Of a stretch of DNA of 64,000 nucleotides, positions 1 to 8,082 are shown in pieces. The DNA comes from Lachnospiraceae bacterium (lineage in GTDB: Bacteria; Bacillota; Clostridia; Lachnospirales; Lachnospiraceae). The position numbers and the translations under genes are program-made. Each line of letters opens with the position of its first letter. Within the stretch, counting starts at the first letter, position 1. Location of the stretch: assembly GCA_910574745.1 (NCBI GenBank), contig CAJTCE010000015.1, positions 1 through 64,000 on the forward strand. The letters run 5' to 3'. A model generated the notes under the pieces. The model made no database searches. It was not told the origin of the DNA and was given only the letters and a program-made list of their open reading frames with translations.

Positions 1-66
1 GATTTTGTATCCAGACTGCCACAATATCTGCAAAATGCACTTGATTCGCGGGCAACCATTGCATAA
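1..66 (+). pseudogene. 3' end of an unidentified reading frame
   Basis: The first 21 codons form an open frame that enters from outside the window and stops with TAA at 64-66. The peptide is basic and amphipathic (SRLPQYLQNALDSRATIA near its end). I do not recognise it. Because a truncated acyltransferase begins about 70 bases later, one possibility is the tail of a transposase whose element end lies between 67 and 136, but no inverted repeat can be seen. It may equally be the normal end of a complete gene to the left. Confidence 0.25.
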
Positions 67-136
67 ATCGCATTTTGTTAGCTGAAATATTGAATTTTCA
101 AGGTACGAAGTCCATTTTAGCTATGGGAAGTCTTAG

Positions 137-373
137 TTAATAACTATTTTCAGAAAATTAAGTTTTCAATCTCCTATTCTGGCCTGGATTGGAAAAAGGT
201 CACTGTTTATTTATATCATTCATGTGAATTTGTGGGGGATAATATATCATGAAGTTGAGAATATGAATTTTGTTTTACCGTTGGCTGTTGGTTCTGCATT
301 TCTGGTAACTGAGATATGTTATGAGGGATATGAGAGCCTTGTCAGATTCATAATAAAGGAAGTTAAGAGGTAA
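137..373 (+). pseudogene. C-terminal remnant of an acyltransferase-3 family membrane protein
   Basis: The frame 137-373 has no start codon and is preceded in frame by a TAG at 134-136. It translates to about 78 residues ending in LVRFIIKEVKR. It holds the segment LAWIGKRSLFIYIIHVNLWG, which matches the late membrane segments of acyltransferase-3 (OafA/WecH-type) proteins, where an IG(K/R)xS(L/F)xIY(L/I)xH pattern is usual, followed by one more hydrophobic helix. These enzymes O- or N-acylate surface sugars at the membrane. Only the last two helices of a protein normally 330-380 residues long remain, so this is a degraded gene end immediately upstream of the GT8 gene. Family recognition is from pattern only. 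Confidence 0.45.
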
Positions 374-375
374 TT

Positions 376-1389
376 ATGTCGGAATTGAGTATTGCGTTTA
401 TAGCTGATGGCGGTTTTTTTCTGCCATCAATAGTGGCATTAACATCGTTATTGGAAAATAAAGAGGAAGATTCAAAGTATCATATTTATTTTGTAGTTGT
501 GGATTTTTCCAAAGAACAGAAGGCTGTTTTGGAAAAAATGGCACATGATAAGCGGGTGGCGCTTGAATTTGTTGAAATAAAAGCAGATGACATGAAGAAA
601 AAATACGAAGGTATAGCAAAGCATGAGTGTTGTGCATCTGTTTCGGCATTAATTAAATTTGATTTGCCATATATATGTGATAATATAGATAAACTGTTAT
701 ATCTGGATGGGGATATTATAGTGCAATCGGATTTGTCTAAGCTTGCGGATATGGATTTTAGGGAAAATGAATATGCGGCCGTTGTAGAAGACAGCGGAAT
801 ATTATATAACAAGAATTTAATAAAGCAGAATACCGGACAGTATTTCAATTCAGGAGTTATGCTGTTAAATTTAGATGCGTTACGAAAAGACGGCATTCCT
901 GAACGCTTGATTCAAGAAAAAATGAAAGATACAGATAATTCTCTAATGGATCAACATGTTTTAAATAAGGTTTTTAAAGCTCATATAAAATTATTGCCGC
1001 ATAAATATAATGTGCTTTATACGAATTTGATAAGGGCAAAATATTTCTATAAATTATCAGTAGAGGATATTAATGGTAGATATCATACGAAATATGAAGA
1101 TTGGGATGAAATGAGGGATGGAGCGTCGGTTATTCATTATTCGTCTTTTGATAAGCCGTGGAAATATTCGGATGTGACAGGAGTAGAAATTTGGGATTCT
1201 TATTACAGTATGTCTCCTTTGCGGAATGAGACTCTTAACAGAAAAAAACTGCATATTCCACTTTTAAATAGAATGAGAGAGAAAAAAAGCCTTGCACTGC
1301 TTGCAAGCTTTATTTGGGAGTGTGAAACGAAGGGAGTTGAATCCGCTTTAAAAGATGTGTTTAGGTTTCTTGGAACAAAAGATGGATAA
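376..1389 (+). CDS. Glycosyltransferase family 8 protein
   Basis: A 337-residue GT8-type retaining glycosyltransferase, expected to add a hexose or galactose-like residue from a UDP-sugar to the lipid-linked repeat unit on the inner face of the membrane. The N-terminus SIAFIADGGFFLPSIVALTS is the GT8 nucleotide-binding strand. LLYLDGDIIV holds the DxD metal motif (D111, D113); YFNSGVMLLNL and DQHVLN are conserved GT8 blocks; H254 in HYSSFDKPWKY is the usual late metal ligand. The length is typical for LgtC/GspA-type enzymes. ATG at 376 follows the acyltransferase remnant by two bases and has a purine-rich site upstream. Donor and acceptor cannot be read from sequence. Confidence 0.9.
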   Translation: MSELSIAFIADGGFFLPSIVALTSLLENKEEDSKYHIYFVVVDFSKEQKAVLEKMAHDKRVALEFVEIKADDMKKKYEGIAKHECCASVSALIKFDLPYICDNIDKLLYLDGDIIVQSDLSKLADMDFRENEYAAVVEDSGILYNKNLIKQNTGQYFNSGVMLLNLDALRKDGIPERLIQEKMKDTDNSLMDQHVLNKVFKAHIKLLPHKYNVLYTNLIRAKYFYKLSVEDINGRYHTKYEDWDEMRDGASVIHYSSFDKPWKYSDVTGVEIWDSYYSMSPLRNETLNRKKLHIPLLNRMREKKSLALLASFIWECETKGVESALKDVFRFLGTKDG

Positions 1390-1465
1390 ATCTGTTATTT
1401 TTCAGTATTTTATGATAGAATCGGCATGGAGTACTATATAGGAAAGGAATTACAGGGAAAAGAGA

Positions 1466-2257
1466 ATGAGTAAGCTGATTGATGAATTACTTGATAAAAT
1501 GGAGTTATATTCAGGAGCTGTTGTACAAATTGCGTCAGATATAACCGGATTTGCGTATCAGTATTATCTGGAAGAGAAAAGACCTTTAGATATAAATCAG
1601 ATACTGGATGGAATAATTGAATCAATTGGCGTGCAGGGAACGTTAATTTTGCCAGCCTATAATTGGGATTTCTGTAAGGGAATTCCTTTTGATTATAATA
1701 CTACTCCCTGTAAAACCGGGGCTATGTCAGCGGTGGCATTGAAACGTGACGATTTTAAACGTACGCATCATCCTATCTATTCCTATGCAGTACACGGTAA
1801 GGATGCGGAATTGCTATATCATTTTAACAATATATCATCTTTTGGAAACGATTCCGTTTTAGGATATCTGCATAAAAAAAATGCTTATAATATTATAATA
1901 GGGATTGACTATAATAAAGGTTTTACTTTTGCCCACTATGTTGAAGAACAAGTCGGGGTAAAATATAGGTATCAGAAAAACTTTACAGCTCAATATACGG
2001 ATGAATTTGGTAATAGTGAAGAAAGAACCTATCAGATGTATGTCAGGGATTTAGATTTAGATGTTATCAGTGGGACAAGAACTCAGCTTTTGGGAAGAAG
2101 GTTTGAAGAATTGGGATTGGCAAAGACAGCTTATGTGGCTGATAAGATACCGCTTCATATGGTTCATTTAGGTGATGCCTATCCTATTATTGAGGATGAT
2201 ATTGTTAACAATAGAAGCAGAAAAATATGTGAATATAAAGGACAAAATGATGATTAA
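1466..2257 (+). CDS. AAC(3)/YokD-family N-acetyltransferase-like protein
   Basis: A 263-residue protein of the antibiotic_NAT (AAC(3), YokD, FdhC-like) fold. Visible landmarks are GTLILPAYNWDF, the R-T-H-H-P-I-Y-S-Y-A-V-H-G block (family pattern RSxHPxxSxxAxG) and SSFGNDSVLGYL. In surface-sugar loci this family acetylates amino groups of nucleotide sugars rather than antibiotics, so a sugar N-acyl transfer role is more likely than resistance. ATG at 1466 follows GGGAAAAGAGA. The last 11 bases overlap the next gene, indicating translational coupling with the DUF4910 protein. The acyl donor could be acetyl-CoA or the acylated carrier protein encoded at 5594; the sequence does not decide. Confidence 0.8.
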   Translation: MSKLIDELLDKMELYSGAVVQIASDITGFAYQYYLEEKRPLDINQILDGIIESIGVQGTLILPAYNWDFCKGIPFDYNTTPCKTGAMSAVALKRDDFKRTHHPIYSYAVHGKDAELLYHFNNISSFGNDSVLGYLHKKNAYNIIIGIDYNKGFTFAHYVEEQVGVKYRYQKNFTAQYTDEFGNSEERTYQMYVRDLDLDVISGTRTQLLGRRFEELGLAKTAYVADKIPLHMVHLGDAYPIIEDDIVNNRSRKICEYKGQNDD

Positions 2258-3551
2258 AGAAGAAACTGGAAAAAATATGTATGATCTTGCAGGGGAATTA
2301 TTTCCCTTTTGCAGAAGCTTAACGGGTAATGGAGTAAGGAAAACTTTACAAATATTGGATGAATATATCGGTGGAGGCATGAAAATTTTTGAAGTGCCAA
2401 CAGGAACACAAGTATTCGATTGGACGGTACCGAAAGAATGGAATATACAGGATGCATATATTGAAGATGAAGATGGAATCAGGGTTGTAGATTTCCAAGA
2501 GAGTAATTTACATGTTGTGGGTTATTCTACACCGGTTGACCGGGTGGTTTCTTTGGAAGAACTTCAGGAATATCTTTATACATTGCCGGAACAGGAGAAT
2601 TTAATACCATATGTAACCTCCTATTACAAAGAGCGGTATGGATTTTGCATGAGTGAGAAACAAAGAGTGTCTTTAAAACCCGGCATGTATCATATGGTTA
2701 TTGACAGTGAGCTGAAAGATGGAAATCTGACTTATGGGGAAATTATCATACCGGGCAGAGAAGAAAAAGAGGTGTTCCTGTCTTCTTATGTATGTCATCC
2801 AAGTCTGGCAAGTAACGAACTATCAGGTCCGGTTGTTTTAGCAGAACTTGTTAAATGGCTGTTAAAAGAAGAACGGAGGTATACTTATCGGATAACATTG
2901 CTTCCTGAAACGATAGGAGCAATAACGTATTTAAGCAGAAATTTAGACGTTATGAAAAAGCGTGTGATCGCAGGATATAATGTGACTTGTGTTGGAGATG
3001 ACCAGGCGTATTCTTATATTGCATCTATTGACGGGAATACTCTTGCCGATAGAGCGTTAAAGAATGTGCTAAATATTTATCATCCCGATTATAAAAAATA
3101 TTCCTTTTTGGAAAGCGGCTCAGACGAGAGGCGTTATAATGCCCCTGGAATAGATTTGCCCGTATGTGAGTTTTGCAGAACCAAATACTGGGAGTATAAG
3201 GAGTATCATACGTCGGGAGATAATATGAGTTATATATCCGATGCGGGATTATATGGGGCATATGATGTTCTTAAGAAATCAATTGAAGTGCTGGAAAGTA
3301 ATGATATTTATAAAGCCGTCTGTCTGTGTGAGCCTCAGCTTGGAAAGAGGGGACTTTATCCTTCTATCAGCAAGAAAGGTTCATCTAAAAGCGTAAATAC
3401 CTTAAAGAATATATTAGCTTATGCAAACGGGAAAAGGGATTTGTTGGAAATCAGTGATATCCTAAATACCCCTATGGAAGAAATGGTTAAAATAGTAAAT
3501 GTTCTATGCGAGCAGGATTTATTAGAAAGGATAAGCGAGAATGAAGACTGA
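2247..3551 (+). CDS. DUF4910 (aminopeptidase-like, M28-type fold) protein
   Basis: About 434 residues from ATG 2247, chosen because AAAGGA lies four bases upstream; the longer frame from 2172 would overlap the preceding gene by 86 bp. The order of motifs is that of DUF4910/DUF2172 proteins: LFPFCRSLTGNGVRKTL at the N-terminus, FEVPTGTQVFDWTVPKEWNI, the metal-site-like segment YVCHPSLASNELSGP, PETIGAI, an acidic ESGSDERRYNAPGI segment, EYHTSGD, and a C-terminal winged-helix-like tail. The fold is zinc aminopeptidase-like, and family members are common in polysaccharide loci, where their substrate is unsettled. Its placement between the AAC(3)-like protein and the adenylation enzyme suggests it acts on an amide or aminoacyl-sugar intermediate (inference). 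Confidence 0.75.
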   Translation: MMIKEETGKNMYDLAGELFPFCRSLTGNGVRKTLQILDEYIGGGMKIFEVPTGTQVFDWTVPKEWNIQDAYIEDEDGIRVVDFQESNLHVVGYSTPVDRVVSLEELQEYLYTLPEQENLIPYVTSYYKERYGFCMSEKQRVSLKPGMYHMVIDSELKDGNLTYGEIIIPGREEKEVFLSSYVCHPSLASNELSGPVVLAELVKWLLKEERRYTYRITLLPETIGAITYLSRNLDVMKKRVIAGYNVTCVGDDQAYSYIASIDGNTLADRALKNVLNIYHPDYKKYSFLESGSDERRYNAPGIDLPVCEFCRTKYWEYKEYHTSGDNMSYISDAGLYGAYDVLKKSIEVLESNDIYKAVCLCEPQLGKRGLYPSISKKGSSKSVNTLKNILAYANGKRDLLEISDILNTPMEEMVKIVNVLCEQDLLERISENED

Positions 3552-5589
3552 GTTAGAAAGAGTATTATGTCATGCGAAAGAAATGCCTGATAAAATTGCC
3601 TTGCGCTTTAAAAAACAGAGTCTTACCTATGGAGAAATGGTAGAAGAAATAAAAAAGGCTGCATTTAAACTGGAGAAAATGGATGTGCATCCGGGGGATT
3701 ATATACTATTAGGCGCTCCATCGCGAATGGAGTATATCGTTGCATATCTTGCCATGCACTATGTGGGTGCAATTGTCATTCCTATGAATAAAACGAATGC
3801 TATGGAAACAGTAGATTATATCTGCTCCCTGTTCCCGGTCCGTTATTTTTTTACAGATGATACAAGGATGAAGGAAAGAGCAGATTATGCATCGCTGAAG
3901 GAATTGTGTGATAATGCCGAAGAAGCCGGCGAAGAAGTTTTGAAAGGACCCTATTCTATTCAGGATGAGAATCAAATAAGTGAAATCCTGTTTACTACGG
4001 GAACGACGGGACGACCTAAAGGAGCGGTTTTTTCTTACAAAGGTATTGCGGCAAACACACAGAATACAGTACAGGGTTCAATTATGGAAGAGAGCGATGT
4101 CTTGCTGCTTCCGGTACCTTTGAATCATTCCTTTGGCCTGAGGATGATGAGAACTGCCTTATATATTGGCGCTACAATTGTCTTACAGTCCGGTTTTATG
4201 TTTGCAAAAGAACTGGAAACAAACATAAACGAATATCATTGCACCTGTCTGGCGTGTGTGCCGTCAGCATTACAGATCATTTATCAGCAGGCAGGGGAAC
4301 GATACGCAGAGTTTTTAGGAAAATTAAGATATATAGAATTTTCGACAGGGGCTTTGGATGTGGCTACCCGGAAAAAAATAAGCAAAGAGCTGCCGGATAC
4401 CAAGATTATTAACAGCTGGGGGTCCACGGAGACAGGAGGCGTACTTTTTATTGAGATACAGTCTGAAAGGGAAAAGATTGAATCGGCAGGAAGACCGGTT
4501 GAGGGTGTTAAGATCAAGGTGGTTGATGCTGAGGGAAATGAAATAGATAGTTCAAGAGATAATCCCGGAAGACTGGCAATGAGCGGCGATATGATCATGT
4601 CAGAATATTGCAATAATTCGGAACTGACACAGCAGACAATACGGAACGGTTGGTTGTTTACAAATGATCTATCTTATATAGATAGCGAAGGATATGTTTA
4701 TCTTTTGGGACGAATAGATGATATTATTAATGTAGGAGGAGAAAAAGTTGCGCCGGTAGAAGTTGAAAAATACGTAAATGAGATAGAAGGAATTTTGGAA
4801 AGCGGATGCATAGGGGTAGAAGATCCTAAAAAAATGCTGGGACAAGTTCCTGTTATATATATAGTAAAAGAAAATCAGGAAATTACGGAAGAGATTATAT
4901 GGAAGCGTCTGGGTCAGTGTATGCCGCCTTATATGATTCCGCAATATATCCGCTTTACGGATAATGTTCCTAAAAACTATCTGGGGAAAACGGATAGAAA
5001 AGAACTGAGGAAAAAGTGGGATGGAGAAAATCAGGAAGGAGCAGAAACAGTAGATAATGAGATTATCAAAAATATGCTCAGCCGCAGAAGCGTTAGAAAT
5101 TTCAGCGACAGGCCTATAGAAAAAACCTATTTGGAAAAAATTTTGGAGTGTGCAAGATTTGCACCAAGCGGACATAATATGCAGACATGGAAATTTACTG
5201 TTATTCAAAATCAAAACAATATTTCCAGGTTAAGGGAAATTACCCAGAAAGTGGCGAAAGAAAAGAAAACCTCTTTTTATGGTTTTTTGAATCCCAAGGT
5301 TTTGATAGTCGTTTCTAATGACAGAAGGAATGTTTGCGCCGTACAGGATAGTGCATGTGCCATTGAAAATATAATGCTTGCAGCAAATTCGTATGGAATA
5401 GGATCATGTTGGCTGAATTCTTGGATTGAAATCTCAGATGAGGATATTATTCGCAATGAATTAAGAACTTATCAAATACCGGATACACATATTGTGTATG
5501 GCATTGTGGCACTGGGATATCCTTCAGGGATAGTAAAGACGCCTGCAAAAAAGCAGGATACAATAGTATATGCAGATAAAGGAGAATAA
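3541..5589 (+). CDS. Adenylation (AMP-binding) enzyme fused to a nitroreductase domain
   Basis: 682 residues with two domains. Residues ~1-495 are an acyl/aminoacyl-adenylating enzyme: P-loop FTTGTTGRPKG (151-161), NSWGSTETGG (291-300), FTNDL with the ATP-ribose aspartate (373-377), hinge GRIDDIINVGGEKVAP (390-405) and the catalytic C-lobe lysine in GKTDR (K483). Residues ~507-682 are an FMN nitroreductase: RRSVRNF (515-521), APSGHNMQTW (541-550) and the helix ending GIGSCWLNSW. The gene overlaps the previous one by 11 bp and is followed after four bases by a DltC-like carrier protein. I infer that it activates a carboxylic or amino acid, loads it on that carrier, and that the flavin domain oxidises the tethered acyl group or its product. 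I know of no characterised enzyme with this fusion in a sugar locus. Confidence 0.88.
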   Translation: MKTELERVLCHAKEMPDKIALRFKKQSLTYGEMVEEIKKAAFKLEKMDVHPGDYILLGAPSRMEYIVAYLAMHYVGAIVIPMNKTNAMETVDYICSLFPVRYFFTDDTRMKERADYASLKELCDNAEEAGEEVLKGPYSIQDENQISEILFTTGTTGRPKGAVFSYKGIAANTQNTVQGSIMEESDVLLLPVPLNHSFGLRMMRTALYIGATIVLQSGFMFAKELETNINEYHCTCLACVPSALQIIYQQAGERYAEFLGKLRYIEFSTGALDVATRKKISKELPDTKIINSWGSTETGGVLFIEIQSEREKIESAGRPVEGVKIKVVDAEGNEIDSSRDNPGRLAMSGDMIMSEYCNNSELTQQTIRNGWLFTNDLSYIDSEGYVYLLGRIDDIINVGGEKVAPVEVEKYVNEIEGILESGCIGVEDPKKMLGQVPVIYIVKENQEITEEIIWKRLGQCMPPYMIPQYIRFTDNVPKNYLGKTDRKELRKKWDGENQEGAETVDNEIIKNMLSRRSVRNFSDRPIEKTYLEKILECARFAPSGHNMQTWKFTVIQNQNNISRLREITQKVAKEKKTSFYGFLNPKVLIVVSNDRRNVCAVQDSACAIENIMLAANSYGIGSCWLNSWIEISDEDIIRNELRTYQIPDTHIVYGIVALGYPSGIVKTPAKKQDTIVYADKGE

Positions 5590-5593
5590 TAAA

Positions 5594-5818
5594 ATGAGAG
5601 AAAGAGTAATAGCTGTTTTAGAAAAAGCATTGCCCGGAGTGGAAGTAGAGGCATCAGAATATTTGGTAGATGACGGAATGATTGATTCTTTGGGCATTGT
5701 GAATATTATTGCAGAGTTGTCGCTGGAATTTGGGATCAGTATTCCGTTTGAAGAACTGGAAGCGGATAACTTTAACTCTGTTGATAATATGGTAAAGCTG
5801 GTAGAAAAGTTATTATAA
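5594..5818 (+). CDS. Acyl/peptidyl carrier protein, DltC-like
   Basis: A 74-residue acidic four-helix carrier protein. The phosphopantetheine attachment site is S32 in GMIDSLGIVNII, and the remainder (AELSLEFGISIPFEELE, then NSVDNMVKLVEKL) follows the DltC/acyl carrier pattern closely. ATG 5594 is chosen over an upstream in-frame start at 5570 because GGAG lies at the right distance and the other would overlap the synthetase. It sits between the adenylation-nitroreductase fusion and a GNAT, so it is the natural carrier of the activated acyl group. It requires a phosphopantetheinyl transferase, which is not in the window. Confidence 0.9.
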   Translation: MRERVIAVLEKALPGVEVEASEYLVDDGMIDSLGIVNIIAELSLEFGISIPFEELEADNFNSVDNMVKLVEKLL

Positions 5819-5826
5819 GGAATCAA

Positions 5827-6513
5827 ATGATGAGAACATTGAAGTGCGAAAATTTTGAAATTGGTTATCTGGAAGAAAAAGAAGAGAATTGCGCAGATGG
5901 CAGGCAATTGGAATTTACTATAGCAAAAGCCGATTATTTAAATACAGATAGAATTAAAGAATTAAGAACTTCCGGCTATAGGTTTCATGACAGAATATTA
6001 AGGGCTGAAATTGATGTTCGGAAAGAGCTGGCTCTGGATCAGGAACGGTTGATACGTTTTCCTGTGGTGGTTGATTCGGAGTACTCGGATGATATTTTTA
6101 AAATTGCGTGTGAAGCTTATAAAACGGACCGTCGCTTTCATTTAAAAGAGAAGTATGATCAGGAACTGGCTGATGAAGTTATAAGATATTACATTAATGA
6201 GTGCAAGAAAGAGAATATGGAAATTGTACGCTGCATAAAAGATGATATTACTTTGGGAATCATTATTTTAAAAGATAACGGAAACGGAACAGCGGATAAT
6301 GTTTTGGGGGCAGTAAGACCCAATCTGCAGGGGAAGATGGCTGCGTATGGTTTATATATGCAGACTCTGATGTTGATGAAAGAAAGAGGATTTGTAAAAT
6401 ATTATGGAGATATTTCATCATCCAATATAGCGTCTCTAAATCTGCATATTGCCTTGGGTGCTAAAATGGTAGCTGTGTCAGACGAGTATATTTTGCAGAG
6501 AGGTACTGATTAA
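5827..6513 (+). CDS. GNAT-family acyltransferase (WecD/RffC-like)
   Basis: A 228-residue protein whose C-terminal half is a GNAT fold: LGIIILKDN strand, the pantetheine-binding segment VRPNLQGKMAAYGLYM (pattern Q/RxxGxG/A) and YGDISSSNIASLNLHIALGA, which is typical of WecD/RffC-like sugar N-acyltransferases. The N-terminal ~90 residues resemble the extra domain of that group. The start has AAGGA five bases upstream. Position directly after the carrier protein suggests that it transfers the carrier-bound acyl group to an amino sugar, although an acetyl-CoA donor cannot be excluded. The stop overlaps the next start (TAATG). Confidence 0.82.
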   Translation: MMRTLKCENFEIGYLEEKEENCADGRQLEFTIAKADYLNTDRIKELRTSGYRFHDRILRAEIDVRKELALDQERLIRFPVVVDSEYSDDIFKIACEAYKTDRRFHLKEKYDQELADEVIRYYINECKKENMEIVRCIKDDITLGIIILKDNGNGTADNVLGAVRPNLQGKMAAYGLYMQTLMLMKERGFVKYYGDISSSNIASLNLHIALGAKMVAVSDEYILQRGTD

Positions 6514-7967
6514 TGGATAGCCAGCTGTTAAAATTTTTGGAGATAGAGAAAAAGTATGATTTGTATACAAAAACAGTAGAGGGGGAAAACTTCTGGGTTT
6601 ATTCCCGTTTTACATTGTGGAGAGATGAAATTCGAAAAGAGGAATTTGGCTTATCTAAAGGGGAATCATCCAAGAAAGAGAAAAATATTAAGCAGACGGT
6701 CTGTAATATAGCAGGTATTTTGAAAAACAGTATTTTTAAAAGTACATCTAAAAAAAGAAATGTTGATTTATTAGTATTGAACCATGAAAGAAGGATACAA
6801 AATAAAGGATACTATATATGTAAGTATACAGAAGAAATATCTGACGCAGTAAAAAATAGTGTTGCGATGGAGCGTCCCTATTCGGGCAGACATTATCAGC
6901 CGGTAAGAACCCGAAATCTTGTTTATAATGACCGATATGTGGTATTATCCAATTTATATGCCTATATGCATCGATCCTTAAAGACACCTTATTACAAAAG
7001 GATTTGTGCGCAAATTGAAGAAATTATTAAAGAACCCTTAAAGGAACTGATGACATTCTATCATATAGAACTGGACATGGAACATATTGTCAAAAATATG
7101 GCTCATAGACATATTGTGATGAAGAAAAAAAAGAAGTATTATACTGCTTTTTTAGATAAGATAAACCCTAAAGCTATTATAGAAGTTGTCAGCTATAGTA
7201 CGGACCATATGCTTATTAATGAGATAGCACATTCAAAAAATATACCTACAATAGAGCTGCAGCATGGGGCAATTAGCTCATGGCATTGTGCTTATAGGTA
7301 TAACACCTCCCAAAATATTAAGCAGCTTCCGGATAAGTATTTGCTTTTTGGGGATTATTGGAAAAAGTTTATACAATGGCCGATAGATGAAAGAAATATT
7401 GTAAGTGTAGGTTTCCCTTATTTCGAACATAATGTAAAAAAGATAGATAGTAACAAAAATGAGGAGTATTTTACAATACTTTTTTTATCGCAGAGGACGA
7501 TTGGCGAAAAATTGGGAGAATATGCCTATGCCTGTTATTGTCATTTGGATCAGGAAAAATATAGGATTATATATAAATTACATCCAAGTGAGTATGGGGA
7601 CTGGAAAGAGAGATATCCATTTTTTAGTAAATGTGATAAGATGCTGGTTGTAGATAACGGAGAAAAGGATTTATATGAATATTTTGCTGAAAGCCATATG
7701 CAGGTAGGAGTATATTCTACCTCAATTTATGAGGGAATCGGATTTGGCCTGCCTACGTGCATTTACTATATTGAGGGTTCTTATACAATGCAGACATTGT
7801 GCGAAGCAGGAAAAGCCGGTCTGGTTAAGACGCCGGATGATTTGGAGAGATATATTTTACAAATGGAGAATCAAAAGGTTGACATTGATTTTTTTTGGAA
7901 AAAGAATGCAAGTGAAAATCTTTTAAAGGAGATTTATTCCGTTCTGGAGGAAAATGATAGAAATTAG
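6513..7967 (+). CDS. GT-B-like glycosyl/phosphotransferase
   Basis: 484 residues. The C-terminal half looks like a GT-B enzyme of the capsule/teichoic-acid kind: TIELQHGAISSWH (a conserved E-x-QHG element seen in sialyl/Kdo/glycerophosphotransferase-like enzymes), a KYLLFGDYW strand, IYKLHPSEYGDW and GVYSTSIYEGIGFGLPT, which resembles the nucleotide-sugar binding loop. The N-terminal ~190 residues are basic and unfamiliar. No signal peptide or membrane helix is evident, so it should work on the cytoplasmic face. It is translationally coupled to the GNAT gene. The exact family and linkage are not identifiable from sequence alone. Confidence 0.6.
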   Translation: MDSQLLKFLEIEKKYDLYTKTVEGENFWVYSRFTLWRDEIRKEEFGLSKGESSKKEKNIKQTVCNIAGILKNSIFKSTSKKRNVDLLVLNHERRIQNKGYYICKYTEEISDAVKNSVAMERPYSGRHYQPVRTRNLVYNDRYVVLSNLYAYMHRSLKTPYYKRICAQIEEIIKEPLKELMTFYHIELDMEHIVKNMAHRHIVMKKKKKYYTAFLDKINPKAIIEVVSYSTDHMLINEIAHSKNIPTIELQHGAISSWHCAYRYNTSQNIKQLPDKYLLFGDYWKKFIQWPIDERNIVSVGFPYFEHNVKKIDSNKNEEYFTILFLSQRTIGEKLGEYAYACYCHLDQEKYRIIYKLHPSEYGDWKERYPFFSKCDKMLVVDNGEKDLYEYFAESHMQVGVYSTSIYEGIGFGLPTCIYYIEGSYTMQTLCEAGKAGLVKTPDDLERYILQMENQKVDIDFFWKKNASENLLKEIYSVLEENDRN

Positions 7968-8082
7968 GGAAATCTTATTGCGATGGCAGATAAGAGGAAA
8001 TTATTATTTAATGATTGCATGTGGTATTTAATAAAATACAGGCAAAATAAGCAAATAGTAACAAAAGTTGATTGGAGAGACT

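Noticed and set aside
2172-2246. Upstream start extending the DUF4910 protein by 25 residues
   Set aside because: It would overlap the preceding gene by 86 bp and has no ribosome site; ATG 2247 has AAAGGA at the right distance.
1466-2257. Antibiotic-resistance AAC(3) gene
   Set aside because: The family is also used for sugar acetylation, and the gene is embedded and overlapping in a glycan operon; nothing points to aminoglycoside substrates.
4669-5214. 181-codon open frame on the minus strand
   Set aside because: It lies opposite the adenylation-nitroreductase gene, is rich in Phe/Ile/Asn and has no family motif or ribosome site; it is a shadow frame.
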